Source: Brassica napus | Taxonomy: Eukaryota > Streptophyta > Magnoliopsida > Brassicales > Brassicaceae | Assembly: GCF_020379485.1 (NCBI RefSeq) | Contig: NC_063451.1 | Location: 25,526,630 to 25,590,629 of the forward strand | DNA length: 64,000 nt | Reading direction: 5' to 3' | In this document: piece after piece, positions 1-12,000 of the stretch | Layout of the letters: each line of letters opens with the position of its first letter | Numbering within the stretch: position 1 is the first letter of the stretch | Position numbers and translations under genes: made by a program | Notes under the pieces: generated by a model | Told to the model about the DNA's origin: nothing | Seen by the model: the letters and a program-made list of their open reading frames with translations, nothing else | Database searches by the model: none

Positions 1-172
1 TTATAAAAAAATTCTAAATGAATTCAACAAAACAAATTATTCAACCAAATCACAATTCTAACCCTATTATACAACCAAATCACAATCCTAACAAATCACC
101 CTAACAAAAATCTATCAAATCTACACAAAAACCTAACAAATAGAACCTAAGAGAGTGGGATAGGGTCCTTAC

Positions 173-330
173 ATGATTTGTGTAAGAGAAGGGGGAGATC
201 GCCGGAGATATCGTCGGAGAGAAGGGGGAGATCGCCGAAGAGGAGGGAGAGGAGCCGGAGAGGAAGAAGAGAGAAATGGGGAAGAAGAAGCGGCTCGTGG
301 TTATAAAACCTAGGGTCCGACGGATAGTTT
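173..330 (-). other. 5' exon of the second CACTA gene, ending in a split start codon
   Basis: On the minus strand a C/T-rich leader ends in CAAATCAT followed by GTAAGG (AT at 174-173, donor GT at 172-171). The complete element at 48623-56588 has the same arrangement (CTAAATCAT then GTAAGA at 53765-53778), where the intron joins AT to G to make the start codon of a PF03004-type protein. By analogy this is the leader plus the first two bases of that gene; the coding exons would lie left of position 1. The leader includes a GA/CT-rich stretch encoding nothing recognisable. This is inference from the paired structure; the acceptor cannot be seen. Confidence 0.5.
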
Positions 331-901
331 CCATCGGAATTTCCTCGGAATTCCAATTTCAATTTTCGCGAAATATTTGCCCGGTTAAATGAAAATATTC
401 CGAGGAAATTCCGACGGATACTTAAATATCCGTCGGAATTCCGTCGAAATATTCTGAGGAAATACCGAGAAACTAGTGTTTGGGGTTTCAAAACATCGAT
501 TTTTTTGCCGTATTTCATTTCTTATACAATTGTAATGCATACCATTGAGGATTCTTTGTATAGATGATCATAAACCATGAAATAACAAAATTTCAAAACG
601 AATTGTAAGTATTTCCTTTACCGTTCATTAAAGTGTATAAGTTTTTCTCTTATGTTGTGGGGATTTCGTTCATACAATCGGAAAAGTGTTTATTATAGGG
701 TAAGGAACAAATTTTTGACTTCATAATCAGTCTAAGACACTTAATAAGGGTTATATAAGTGTTATTCAAACCGCAAAACGTTGTTTTCGGTTTAAAAACC
801 CTACTTCCTCGGAATTTCCTCGGAATATTCCGAGGGAAATCCGAGGAAACCCTTATCTTCCTCGGAATTCCGTCGGTATTTCTATTAAAAAAAAGTTGAT
901 G

Positions 902-3900
902 CTAGTCTGTTTCCGAGTCATCATCACCAGATGAATCTGAATCTGGATCTTGGTGAAACTCTCCAATCACTGGTTCATCCTCTACGTGAACGACGGCTTC
1001 CTCTTCGAAGTCGGTTAAATCGACTACAAGGCCAACTCCAGCTAAATCTTCTGCTGCACTTAAGTTGCCGGATGTGCTTGGTTGTAGTGGGTCTTCCAGC
1101 TCAGAACTTCCCTGAACTCGACCTCTCGGGTTGAGTCTTGCAACAGTAACCCATGGATCATCTCTGTTCCTTACCCGGGGGTACTTGATATAACAAACCT
1201 GTAACATTTAAAAAATTATTAGTAAAATTATAAATTAATACACATGATGATGAATCATTCTAAATAATTAACATTTAATTACCTGATCGGCCTGAGAAGC
1301 AAGAATGAAAGGATCATAATATTGCAGCTTTCGCCTCGAATTTACTGATGTAACACCAAATGCATCTGTTCTCACACCTTGATCTAGAGTGTTGTCGTGC
1401 CAATCACAATAGAAAACAGTACAGCGCAATCCAACCATGCCCAAATACTTGATTTCCAAAATCTCATGTATGTGTCCGTAGTATACATCATCTCCTGATG
1501 CAGAACAAACGCCAGCATCATAAGTCGTACTCGAACGTCTCCTCTTCTGAGTTGTGAATGCATATCCTCGAGTACAAAATCTCGGATATGACTTCACAAC
1601 AAATTTTGGTCCAACGACCATCTCGCGTATCCAATCGTCAAATGTTTCACCTTTGGCCAAACCAGCAGACACCTATATTAATAGCACATATATATGTTAT
1701 ATCAATAAATGTGAATTAGTATAAATATATGATAAATGATATTTTAATTTGTTTAAAGCACTCACATAAGTAAACATCCATCCAGAAAATTCTCTTTGCT
1801 TCATTTCTTCTAGTTCGTCCTCTGTGGCGTATCTATATTCAAACCTCTTTTCTGCCATGAAAATCATGTACATATGATGACAATAATGTAATTAATTAAG
1901 ATTTAAATTTCAACTTGTTAAAATAAAAATTTGTAAGCTAATTTATTTACCTCTCATATTGAAGAACATCTTCGCAGTTGGTGAGCAAATATGTTTGCAA
2001 ATTACTGCACTCCTGCTCAGTAAGTCGACGGTCCTTTGGTTTTCTGTTAAGTCGTCCAACGTCTGTGAAAATGTCTAGAACCGTAACATGATATGTTGCC
2101 CGTTCGCCTCTATCATCATGCCGAGCAGGTCTTCTGTTTTTGGTCTGAACTTCTGCTGGAAAGTAGTACTTGGCAAAGTTTGAAGTTTCTTCATTGAGCA
2201 TCTGTGCGACTATAGAACCTTCCACCCTACTTAAATTTTTCACCATCTTCTTCAAATGGAACATATACCGCTCATACAGATACATCCATCTATACTGCAC
2301 ATGACCACTAAGTTCCAATTCTCTTGCCAGGTGAATAACAAGATGCTCCATAACATCAAAAAATGTGGGAGGAAATATTTTCTCAAGGTTGCACTGAATC
2401 ACGGCTATGTTAGTCTTCAAATTTTCAATACCTTCAAGAGTCACTGATCTCGTGCATAAATCACGGAAGAAACCACTTATCCCTGCAATTGCTTCATGAA
2501 CATTTTGTGGTAATAGTTCCTTGAAGGCAAACGGAAGGAGGCGCTGCATCATTACATGGCAATCGTGGCTTTTCAAGCCTGTAAACTTTCCTACCTTTCT
2601 GTCGATACAGTTACGCAAATTAGATGCCTAACCGTCTGGAAATTCCACATCGTTTGAAATCCAATCAAAGAACGCATCTTTTCCCTCTGCATCAAGTCGG
2701 TATATGGGAAAAGGAGACCTACCATTCTCATCAACATGAAGTTCTGAACGAGCACATATATCGACTAAATCCAATCTTGACTTCCAATTATCCTTTGTTT
2801 TACCTTGAACATTAAGGATCGTGTTCATGAGATTGTCAAAAAAGTTCTTCTCAATATGCATGACATCTAAATTATGCCTTAACAGATGATCCTCCCAGTA
2901 TGGCAGATCCCAGAAAATATTTTTTTTGTGCCAGTTATGTAGGTCTCCAACAGCATCTACCGAAAAATGCTCATGTCCACCGACGTCTGGCGTCCTTTCT
3001 GCACCAAAATCTCTTAGTTGTGTCTTCAAATCTTTCCCACAAATTTCCGGAGGTGGACTGTCAAACACCCTCTTGTTCTTCATAAACAAATTCCTACTCC
3101 TACGATATGGATGATCAGGTGGTAGGAATCTCCTGTGACAGTCAAACCAATACGTTTTCCTTCGGTGTTTTAGTTGGAAAGCATCAGTGTTATCTTGACA
3201 ATATGGACATGATAGCCTTCCATGCGTTGTCCATCCAGATAACATACCATATGCTGGAAAATCACTTATTGTTCATATTAGTACTACCCGCATTTGAAAG
3301 TTTTCTTTACACGAAACATCGTATGTTTCAGCACCTTGAGCCCATAGTTGTTGCAACTCATATATTAGTGGCTGAAGAAACACATCAAGTGATCTCTTAG
3401 GATGCTCTGGTCCGGGAACGAGAATCGAGAGCAACAAAAACTCTCGTCGCAAGCACAAGTTTGGGGGTAGGTTGTATGGTGTAAGAATGACTGGCCATAG
3501 AGAATATTGTCTTCCACTCTTGCCAAACGGGCTGAAACCATCAGTACATAATCCAAGGTAGACATTTCTGCTCTCATACGCAAAGTCGGGATACTTTGAT
3601 TGGAAATGCTTCCACGCTTTTGCATCTGAAGGATGTCTGATCTCACCATCTGTTGAGTGCTCCGCATGCCATCTCATTGGTTTCCTGTGCGTTCAGACAG
3701 ATACAACCTCTGCAACCTTTCCATCAAAGGAAAATACCACATCCTTTTATATGGCACTGGAACTCTTCCACTCGTATCTTTATAACGAGGCTTTCCACAA
3801 AATTTGCATGTAACCCCCTGTTCATCTGCCCTCCAATAAATCATGCAGTTGTCGCTGCATACATCTATTACCTGATACGATAAACCAAGACCAGCTACGA

Positions 3901-4525
3901 GTTTCTGAACCTCGTAGTATGAACCAGGAGCTACATTATCCTCGGGTAGAATACCTTTTACAAAATCAGCAATCGCATCCACACAGTCTTCAGCCAAATT
4001 ATAATCTGTTTTAATGCCCATCAATCTTGTAGTAGATGATAAAGCTGAATGACCATCTCTGCAACCTTCATACAATGGTTGCTTTCCAGCATCCAACATA
4101 TCATAAAATCTCCTAGCTTGTGCATTGGGTAAATCTTCCCCTCTAAAATGATCATTTACCATCTGCTCAGTACCTACACTATAATCTACATCCGTTCTAA
4201 TTGGTTCTTCTAATCTAACCGCTGGCTGAGGTTCGCTAGTACTACCATGTTCATAATCAGTTTCCCCATGATGATACCAAATTTTGTAACTTCGTGTAAA
4301 CCCACTCAAATATAGATGAGTCCAAACATCCCACTCTTTAATAACCTTTCTATTTTTACAATTAGAGCAAGGACATCTTAACATACCTGTTTTTGCTTCC
4401 GGTTGTCGGTGAACTAACCCCATGAATTCGATTATACCTCGTTGGTATTCTTCCGTAAGCAGTCTCGTGTTCGGATCCAAATGAGGTCGATCGATCGAAG
4501 AACGAAAATAATTTGAAGAAGACAT
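902..4525 (-). pseudogene. TNP2-type CACTA transposase, inactivated
   Basis: The reading order on the minus strand is an N-terminal transposase-associated zinc-binding region (CPCSNCKNRK), the TNP2 core (SPFGKSGRQYSLWPV, GPEHPKRSLDVF, CPYCQDNTDAFQL), a DUF4218-like region (LKSHDCHVMMQRLLP) and a DUF4216-like C-terminus (FCTRGYAFTT, VFYCDWHD). The start is ATG at 4523-4525. Exons resembling those of the second element lie at about 1766-1858, 1268-1675 and 902-1200. Lesions judged against the second copy are a 1-bp deletion near 3680, a Trp codon changed to TGA at 3273-3275 and a Tyr codon changed to TAG at 2628-2630. The intron that splits the DUF4218 region in the second element is absent here: the sequence runs through GCAATTGCAGGGATAAG. 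The family normally cuts and joins element ends; this copy cannot make the full protein. Confidence 0.9.
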
Positions 4526-4624
4526 GTTTTTTATGAATCAAATTCGTGTGTAAAGAGAGTAAGAGGGAGGATGAAGATATGAAGTGAATGAAGAGGAAGA
4601 GGGGTGCTTGTATTTATAGTTGAA

Positions 4625-4947
4625 ATCCTGCCGACAGACCGAGGAAATTCCGACGGAATTCCGATGGAAACGGCTAGTTCGTCGGAATTTCCTCGGAATT
4701 TTTAAAATCCCCCAACGGCTATAATATATCCTCGGAATTAATCGGTTTTTTCCGAGGAATACGTTTTTCCTCGGTATTCCATAAGAATATTCCGACGGAT
4801 TAATATTTCCTCAGAATTCCGTCGGTATATTCCGAGGAAACCAAATTTTGTGTTTCCTCGGAATATCTTCGGAAATTCCTCGGGATATTCCGAGGATTTC
4901 ATTTTCCGTCGGAATGTCCGTCAGAATACCGCTGTTTTCTTGTAGTG
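4625..4947. repeat. Subterminal repeat array of the left CACTA element
   Basis: Many copies of a roughly 10-14 bp unit (TTCCGAGGAAA, TTCCGACGGAATTCC) occur in direct and inverted orientation between the transposase start and the CACTA end. Further clusters of the same unit lie inside the element at about 310-460 and 790-890, on either side of the second gene's 5' end. In En/Spm such subterminal motifs bind the TNPA-type protein. The CGAGG variant dominates here, whereas the right-hand element uses CGACG. Confidence 0.85.
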
Positions 4948-4950
4948 TAG

Positions 4951-5140
4951 GGATTAAGGTGAAACTTCTCCATGGGGTTCTTCATCTTGATGAGCTTGAT
5001 TCGCCTCTTATAGGCTTTATCTCTCTATGTTTAACTTTCGTTGTACCGTCGAGCATGGCTCTGGGATCTTCTGTTTCAGTTATAAATTTTCACGCTCTTT
5101 GAGCCTTTAATATAAGTTGGTGTTACCAAAAAAAAAAGAG
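4951..5140 (+). mobile_element. LINE 3'-end fragment with poly(A)
   Basis: The segment ends with a TTTAATATAAG-like 3' UTR followed by GTTACC and an A tract at 5129-5138, the usual tail of Brassicaceae non-LTR retrotransposons. No coding capacity remains apart from a short open frame. The CACTA element abuts it, so the CACTA insertion probably split the LINE; the rest would lie left of the window. Identification rests on the tail pattern only. Confidence 0.55.
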
Positions 5141-5157
5141 TTGCGAAAAAAGCCAAA

Positions 5158-5360
5158 GAGGTTGCTTAGTCTTTGTTCATCGACGTCTTCCTGAAAGAGA
5201 AAGTCCAACCAACCGATACAAAGCCTTCATCTGCAACTTTCCTTTTTAGTCATATTCTTTATACGTCCAATTGCAGATCCTTCGCACAATTGCAATAAAC
5301 CAAGGAACACCATTTGGTTTGGTTAGAATCCCGGTTTAAAGTTCAATGCGTGGCTATACG
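5158..5360 (+). repeat. Duplicated block, partner at 31876-34560 upstream of haspin
   Basis: About 200 bp containing TTAGTCTTTGTTCATCGACG, TTATACGTCCAATTG and AATCCCGGTTTAAA matches, in order and strand, two stretches at 31876-31983 and 34328-34560. Here they are contiguous; there they are separated by about 2.3 kb of inserted elements and by a further 112-bp insert. This copy therefore shows the empty target sites. Homology appears to stop near 5360. It was probably copied from the haspin upstream region, or the reverse. Confidence 0.7.
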
Positions 5361-6422
5361 CAATATTAACTCAACCCTCAACAGGTTCCAAGAGCTGGGA
5401 ATCCTCAGAGATTCTCCAATATCTGCTACTACAAACCCTAGAACCTCTCTGATTCTTCTTATGCAAACTTTTTACTGCCAAAAATGGAAACCTGAGGAGA
5501 GAGAAGAGCAGGTGTGAGGAAAAAGAGTATAAATGGAAATACAAACAAATGGTGATTGGTGAAACACAATCTGCCAGAGATAATTTCTCAGAAGAAACTT
5601 GGAAATAACACTTGTTCAGGCTGTCGGTTTAGGTAGAATACTGATCTTCATAAGGATTGATAATTGCAGGTATATGGACCAGAAGCACAGGAATATGCAA
5701 ATGAGCCATCCACTGCATCATGCTACGTGATGCATAATCAACCAAACCTATGATCTCCTCTTCAGTTGAAAACAGCACAACATGATCTGGGAGCTGGACA
5801 ATGGGAACTGTGTTGATTAATGTTCTTCATCTCTCTTTGTGCATATGAAAATGAAAAGCTCTTCGAAACTTTTGCTTGTGTGGGTCAGTGGGTGTAATAT
5901 TGAAAACCAAATCATTGTGTGTTGTGTCGCAAGCGTAATTGTAATCAAAACGGTCAAAATCCTCCTTTTTAAGTGTACAATTAAGATTTTTATACCAAAG
6001 TGTACAAATAACTTTATACCAAATTTATACTCACCACGCAAAATCGGTACATCACACAACAAGTTTATTTATTTTTGGTACATAGCATTTTGAGGTATCA
6101 CTCACACTTGCGTCTATAAAACCTCACAAAAGTAAAATAAATAAAAAACACACAAGGCGCATAAAAGTTTCTTAACACCAAATTCAAAACAATCATAACA
6201 TGAGGCAAGAAAATACGATACAATTACAGAAGCTGAAGACAAATAGTTGCAACTCAAGAAATGGATTGTCTCGGAAGCTGTGAGCTGTGGAGTTGCATGT
6301 CTTATATGAGAGCGACCAGAGAATATTAATTAAAGCAGATGTGAAGTGACGGTTGATGTAAGATAAACACTGAAAAACATGTTATATGCTTTTTGTTTTT
6401 TACCTGATACGGATGGATCCAC
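5361..6422. other. Intergenic DNA downstream of the resistance pseudogene
   Basis: No complete gene seen. On the minus strand about 5650-5815 there is an uninterrupted stretch of roughly 55 codons with protein-like composition (containing LFSTEEEIIGLVDYASRS and MMQWMAHLHIPVLL) that ends in TAA. I do not recognise the family; it may be an exon of a captured or decayed gene. The remainder is AT-rich and open frames there are short and unconvincing. Confidence 0.4.
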
Positions 6423-7946
6423 CTAGTCTTCAGTAGCTTCATCTTCCCACTCAAGTCCTCCCAACCATTCTCCATTGTCTGCAACTACTAGGTTAATGTC
6501 ATTTCCTTCTAACCTCTCCTTGTTAAATGGAAGCCTCTTCAGCTTTGGACAATTTTTTATAAGCATGCTCTTTAGACATAGCAATTTCAACCGTTCCCAG
6601 TAGATAGTCTTCAGTTCCACCAAAGAAATTAAGTGAATCGTATGTAGTTTTCGAAAGGGTACAATACTCGATCCCTCCTTTAGTATACCAGAAACCTTTT
6701 CTCTGCTTATAATTTCTTCCAATTCCGGTGATGGCCCCATAATTTTTTGTAACACTTTCTCTGAATATCATTTTTTGCCAGTGACATTCTTCTCACCGAT
6801 TTCCAGTCCCTAACCTCAGGCATCTGATGCAGTCCAGCACCTGTCTTGACGATAAATTTCTCTTCCTCTTCCCCAAAATTAGATGCAACCCAAAGAGCCA
6901 TTTGGCGAAGTACATCATGTATTGTTAAAAACTCTAAAGTTTCAACAGGCATCAATAGACATGCACTAATGAGGATACCAATTATCCTATAACCTTGGTT
7001 GATTGCTCTTTCTCTATCTCCACCTCCATCTATGACCCCTTCGGATATCCAGTACTCGACCAACATGGTTTTAGCAATCTCATCATCTTCTGGAAATAAA
7101 GCACAGTACTTGAAACATTGCTGTACTGTCTCGTCCCCGAGATCATCATAGCTAAGCTTCAAAACTTTAAGAATCTCGTCTTTAACTTCTGGATAGCTGG
7201 TCGCATTTGTATTTAGAACATCAATCGTATACTGCCACTCGCGTACTGACGTTTTGCATGCCATTGTTTCCCCAATAACGTTGAGTGCTAGGGGTAAGCC
7301 TTTACATTTCTCACATATTTTTTTTGCTAGCTGGAGGATCTCTGGATCATTTTCTATTGTCGTACCTCTCACTTTCTGACGGAATAGTTCCCAAGCATGC
7401 TCCGGGTCTAGATGCTTGACTTCCAAGTCATGAGATCCCATACGCCCACAAACTTTTTTCGAGCGAGTGGTAAAGACGACCTTGCTTCCATTTTCTGGTG
7501 AGGGTAATGGAATCCCAATCTCTTCTTCTAAATCCACTTTCCTCCATATGTCATCTAATAACATAACGAATCTTCTCTTTCCAAGAACACCATATATATG
7601 AGAAGTTTTCTCTTTTTGAGTTTTTTTCTTCCAGGCCTCGTCACAGATGCCTAGTCTTTCACCGATATCATTTTGGATCTTTTCAACTTGTAGATTTTTA
7701 GACACCAATACAAATATCACCACCGCAAATTCATCTTTTTTTTCAAGTAACTTCTGGTTGATTTGTTTGAGAAGGGTGGTTTTACCTATTCCACCCATAC
7801 CGTAAAGACCCAAGATTCCGACCTCCTTCTCCATGAGTCTCAAGCATCTTCTCTAAACCGACTGTGGGTTGAGTGGCTCTCTCCACTATACCAGGTGGAG
7901 GACCCATCCTAGCCACCTCACCAGAAGGTTTCGAAGACAAGGTGTC
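6423..7946 (-). pseudogene. CC-NBS-LRR resistance gene, 3' part (NB-ARC plus remnant LRR)
   Basis: The minus strand encodes an NB-ARC domain: P-loop GMGGIGKTTLL, kinase-2 VMLLDDIW, RNBS-B GSKVVFTTRS, GLPLAL, and RNBS-D-like CFKYCALFPED, followed by a winged-helix region ending near RRMSLAKNDIQ. These are typical of non-TIR receptors of the RPS5/RPS2 class. Normally several hundred LRR residues follow; here the frame is lost and only about 110 codons of a C-terminal LRR tail remain (6423-6755), so most of the LRR is deleted. A frameshift lies near 7840, just before the NB-ARC. The first bases (7942-7946, GTGTC) are the target duplication of the gypsy element, and the missing N-terminus is at 24555-24962. 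It cannot make a functional immune receptor. Confidence 0.92.
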
Positions 7947-8414
7947 TGTTTGTGCGGTTGATTAGAATGATGAACGTAGGAAAGGGGTGACTAAAGACGC
8001 TTTTATTAGAATCAAACAAGAGGTTACAAGATTGACGGGAAATAAGGAGACAAGATCAAAGGTTTAAGCAACAGGATCAAAGAGATGATTAGGAAACCCT
8101 AGATCTAGCCGCTTCTGTGTGTGTTGTCCAAAAGTCCTCCTTTCGTTGTCTCCTCATCTCCTCTTATAGTGTCCTCGTCCGTGATGCCCTAATCGTGTCG
8201 TCCTTTGGGCCCTGTCGTTAAAGGCCGAGTATGCGGGCCTTGGTACTGTTCTCTATAAGCCGAGCATATTTAGTAGGCTTAGCTGATCGGCTAAAAGTAC
8301 TCTGGGGTCGAGCCGACATCTTTAGCCGCTTAAACCGACTAAACTGGTCAAGCTTGCCGGGCTAGGGCCTGTTATTCGATGGGCCTTGTGGAGGGATGTA
8401 ATCCATCTCCTACA
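7947..8414 (-). repeat. 3' LTR of the gypsy element
   Basis: The 468-bp copy pairs with 24080-24554. It begins TGTTTGTGC and ends CTCCTACA on the plus strand. Relative to the other LTR it lacks seven bases (AGGATTC or a shifted equivalent) near its left end. It is preceded by target duplication GTGTC and followed by the polypurine tract. Confidence 0.95.
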
Positions 8415-8431
8415 ATAAGTCCCCCCCCAGT
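8415..8431 (-). other. Polypurine tract of the gypsy element
   Basis: On the element strand the sequence just before the 3' LTR is AACTGGGGGGGGACTTAT, a G8 purine run in the position where plus-strand DNA synthesis is primed in LTR retroelements. Confidence 0.8.
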
Positions 8432-8845
8432 TCACTTGTGAGCGGCGTAGCGGTCTCAGTGAATTTGTGGGTCAGGTTCGTTCGTATATCAGGTCCTAGT
8501 GTGTTTAGTCGCACGCCGTTTTATTAACGTTTCTAGTCGCTTAGAGTAGTACTTCTTCATGATCTGCTTTGCTCGCCGAGGTTTTTGTTACGGAGGCACG
8601 TTTTACTCGGTAGGCGAATTACCCCGATATAAGAGCTCAAGCTTATCTCATCGGTTTACGTTAGAAAACCAGTTTAGACCGAAATCGGGGATTAATTTCA
8701 GTCTGGCATCTCGATTAGAGATCGGTTTGAACGAGAAACCGAACCGTGGCGAGTAAGCCTTTGGGTATTTAGGCGGCCTTTGAGGCCCATTTAGGTTTCT
8801 GTAGACCTAATGATTGCGCTTCGGAGGATGTGCCCTTGTTTTTGC

Positions 8846-8855
8846 TATAAATAGG
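8846..8855 (+). promoter_or_regulatory. TATA box for the antisense ORF
   Basis: TATAAATAGG lies 168 bp upstream of the ATG at 9014 and is followed by a C/T-rich leader with possible 5' UTR intron borders. It points to plus-strand transcription into the antisense ORF, independent of the LTR promoters. The rest of 8432-9013 holds no other recognisable coding sequence. Confidence 0.55.
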
Positions 8856-9013
8856 CTCCTCCCTTTCGCTTTCGTCATTCTTCTCTGCAAGTTCAGGTAT
8901 TCTGCTTTCTCTCCCTTCTCTCTACTTTTACTTTCTCTCTCTAGGTACGTTTCTCCTTACACAGGCTTGTCGGTATCGTCTGGCGGTTGTAGTCGTCCCC
9001 TAAATCCAGGATC

Positions 9014-12000
9014 ATGCCTCTGAGAGGTCGTTTGTCGCGAGAAGAAAAAGGTAAGGGCGTCGCAGATTCTCCGAGTCCGACCAGAGATGAACGGGTAGCT
9101 GACAGCCCACTGGATGATTTCGACTTGATTCATCGCGACGCTCTTCGGGATTTAGACAATATGACCCTATCTCAACGCCTTTTGGTCGCTGATGCTCATA
9201 AGATGATCCGTGACGAACGCGCGGATCGCGTTGAAGTCGGGAGCAGTGACGTGAGCGGTAGCGGCTATGAAGCGTCTAGCCAAACCTCAAGATCTTTGAG
9301 ACGAGCTAGTTGGGAGATTCCTTTCGACCAGATAGACTGCCGACCCACGATCTATCATCCTGGCGGGATCTTCGAAGAACTCGGCCCACTCCCGTCCGAA
9401 TTGCTTCGTGACCCGCGGGCTCAGTCATGGGGGAATGTCTTCGATTCTTGCTTCTCTCACAAGACGGTGAGGGATTTATTGAGGCGAAGTGGAGGTGCCG
9501 GCGTTACATACATCATTCCTTCAAAGGGACAGCGTCCTTGGTCGCCTCCGATTGGCTATCAGTGTGTCTATGAGTCTTATTTTGGAGACCATACGAAGCT
9601 CTGGTTTCCAATTCCCCGATTGATCACGTCGTACGCATTCCATCGGGACATCGCCATCTGTCGGTTGCTTAACGGGCCGCTGCGCATCGCGGTTATGCTA
9701 ATGGTGATGGCAGCGGAGATAGATGTTTTGATGAGTGTGAGAGTATTCGAAGAGTTAACTTTTATGAAGGCGGAGGCACATGGAATATTTTCAGTGAAGA
9801 TGCGCTCGAGCTACAACGTCTTGTCAGGGCACCCGAGCAAGACGAAGGACTGGCAGCGCTCATATTTTTACGTCAAATCTGACGAGCATGCCTTCTCGGA
9901 GCCACCTGGGGACGACTACCGCGTTCTATGGAACAAAACGCTTGGTAGATAGTGTTTGTTGTCATCATGCCTTATTCGAGTATCCTAACGGCGTGTTTCT
10001 TGTTGTTGCAGTCCGTCACCCGAATACGATTGCATACCCGGAGAAATTCTTCGAGAGTGCTCAGGCGATCGCGGCTCACAGTCATCTTCGTTGGCCTGAT
10101 CTTAGTTGAGAGTGGATAAGACGTCAAGAAGCTCGGATTGCTAGAGGTGAGTTCATCGGTCTTTCTCCAAGAAGTTCTATCAACAACTTAGTCTCTCTTC
10201 TTTTTTTTTACAGCTGATTGGGAATCGAGGCTTCCTGTTGTACTCGGGCCCCGTAAGTCGCGTCTGTCCCTTTTTACTCGGAAACAGCAGAAACTTCTGG
10301 ACGAAGCTAGGAAGATGGACGGAGTGTCGGATTTGAGTGCACTGTTGAAGGGGAAGCTGCAATTGCTTTCGAAGAAGTCAATTCCTGCCGATGTACAAGG
10401 GTCCACCAGTTCTGACGCAGGCCGAGCTTCCAAGGAAGGAGCTCCTGTTTTAGTCGACAAAGACGTTGGGGCGGAGCCTCCTGCCTCAAGTCCTAAAAAG
10501 AAGAAGAAGAGCAAGAAACCCAGGAGGAAAGCAACCGAAGAGCTTCCTCTTGAAGAGATCGCTTCTCTCGACGAAACCTCCGAGGGTTTGGAAGCAAGGA
10601 AGGGAGAGAGAGGAAGGAAGAGACCTTACGAAGGGGCTACTTCCTCTATTGATCGCGGCGAGGCGCCGGCAGTAGGACGAGAAGGCGCTACAAGGGGTTC
10701 CGTCGAGTCTGACCGTTCCGAAGCGGCGCCTGAAGATCGTCCCAGAAAGAAGAAGAAGAAGAAGTCCGTCGAGGCAGAGCCGCGTCCTTCTGATGCGGAG
10801 ATGGACCTCGTCGAAGTTGTCGCGGGAGGTGACGTTTCTCTTGAAACCCCTCCTGAGGAGAGAGAGGTCTCAGCGTGGAGCAGTGATCCTATTACGGGTG
10901 AGAGATCTATTCCTGATCCATCTGCGAGGAAAGGGTCTCGTACAGAGGGTTCTACTGCGAGGAGGAAGAAGATCGAGTTCCCCGATCGCGTCGAGTTTGC
11001 CTACAACGAGACGACCCCCCTAATCCTTAATTCTCTTAGGTGCGCGGAGCTGACGCGCCAAATTCATGGTGGGACGAAGGAGATGCCACAGTTGGACGAC
11101 CTTTACTTTAAGAATGAATACATAGACGTTGCTTCCTCGAGAGCTCGGGTAATTGCGCTACCCTTCATACTTTATCTCATTATTCAATTCGTCGGGTTTA
11201 TTCATCTCACGTGGTCTGTGTTTGTCGTTTTTACAGAGTGACGGGAGTATGAACTTTCTCGTTGAGAAATACGATAGTGCTCTGAAACAGACGATGATCC
11301 AGTTGGGATCTTCGGAGAAGCATGCCCATACGAGGTTGAAGGTCATCGAGAGAGTAAGGGCGGAGCATAAGAAGGCCAACGAGAAGGCCGCAGAGGAGAA
11401 AGAGATTCTTCGAGTAAAGTTCGAAGAACTGGAGGGCAAGCTTAAGTCTTCCAGCGAGGCGAGGAAAGAGCTCGTCCGAGAGAAAAGTCATTTGGAGCAA
11501 GCGGCTGCGAACCTGGAGAAGGAGAAGACCGAGCTAGTCGAAGAGAGAGATGCCGCGGTAGACAAACTAATCAGAGAGAGGCAACGCTTGAGGGACTCCC
11601 GGGGTTTGGAGGTTACTCGTGAGAGGGAAAGAGTCGAGGCTGCTATGGCTGAGAAGGCAAGTCGCCGTTTTGATCGCGTGCGCGACCATTTTACTCGCCT
11701 AGAGGCTTTTGAGAAGGCGAAGAACCTGTATGGTCAAGCTTCGGGAACGAAGAAGTGCCTCGAGGTTATAAAGGCGAGTGGGACGGAGATCCCCCAAGAA
11801 ATGATCGATGTCTTCGCTGAGCAGGAGAAACTTTACGAGGCGGAGGTTATGAAACTCCGAGTAGAGCCGCTATCTGATAGTGACCTTACACTTTCTCCGC
11901 TGGTCCTTCTTTCTCGTTTCGCCGATGACCGGTTCAGAACGTCATTCGATCCCTATGGGTCGAACGTAAATTTGATCGGGCCAGAGATGGCTTCTCGGCT

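Larger units (their letters stand above)
1..4947 (-). mobile_element. CACTA (En/Spm) transposon, 5' part; 3' end lies off the window
   Basis: The right border reads CACTACAAGAAAACAGC on the minus strand (4931-4947), the diagnostic CACTA terminus, followed by TAG (4948-4950) as a possible 3-bp target duplication whose partner lies left of the window. Dense short repeats in both orientations, built on TTCCGAGGAAA and TTCCGACGGAA, fill the subterminal region. Inside are a TNP2-type transposase pseudogene and the first exon of a second gene running out of the window. The layout matches the complete element at 48623-56588, but the two differ in motif spelling, intron content and lesions, so they are different families or old relatives. 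The visible transposase is dead; the element could move only with a transposase supplied in trans. Confidence 0.92.

Noticed and set aside
9888..10109. Separate small plus-strand ORF after the antisense ORF
   Set aside because: It is exon 2 of the antisense ORF read through its intron; splice borders at 9944/10012 put it in phase with exon 1.
10188..10514. Minus-strand ORFs within the antisense ORF exons (also 11953-12353)
   Set aside because: Shadow frames of the plus-strand coding sequence; no motif or codon pattern of their own.
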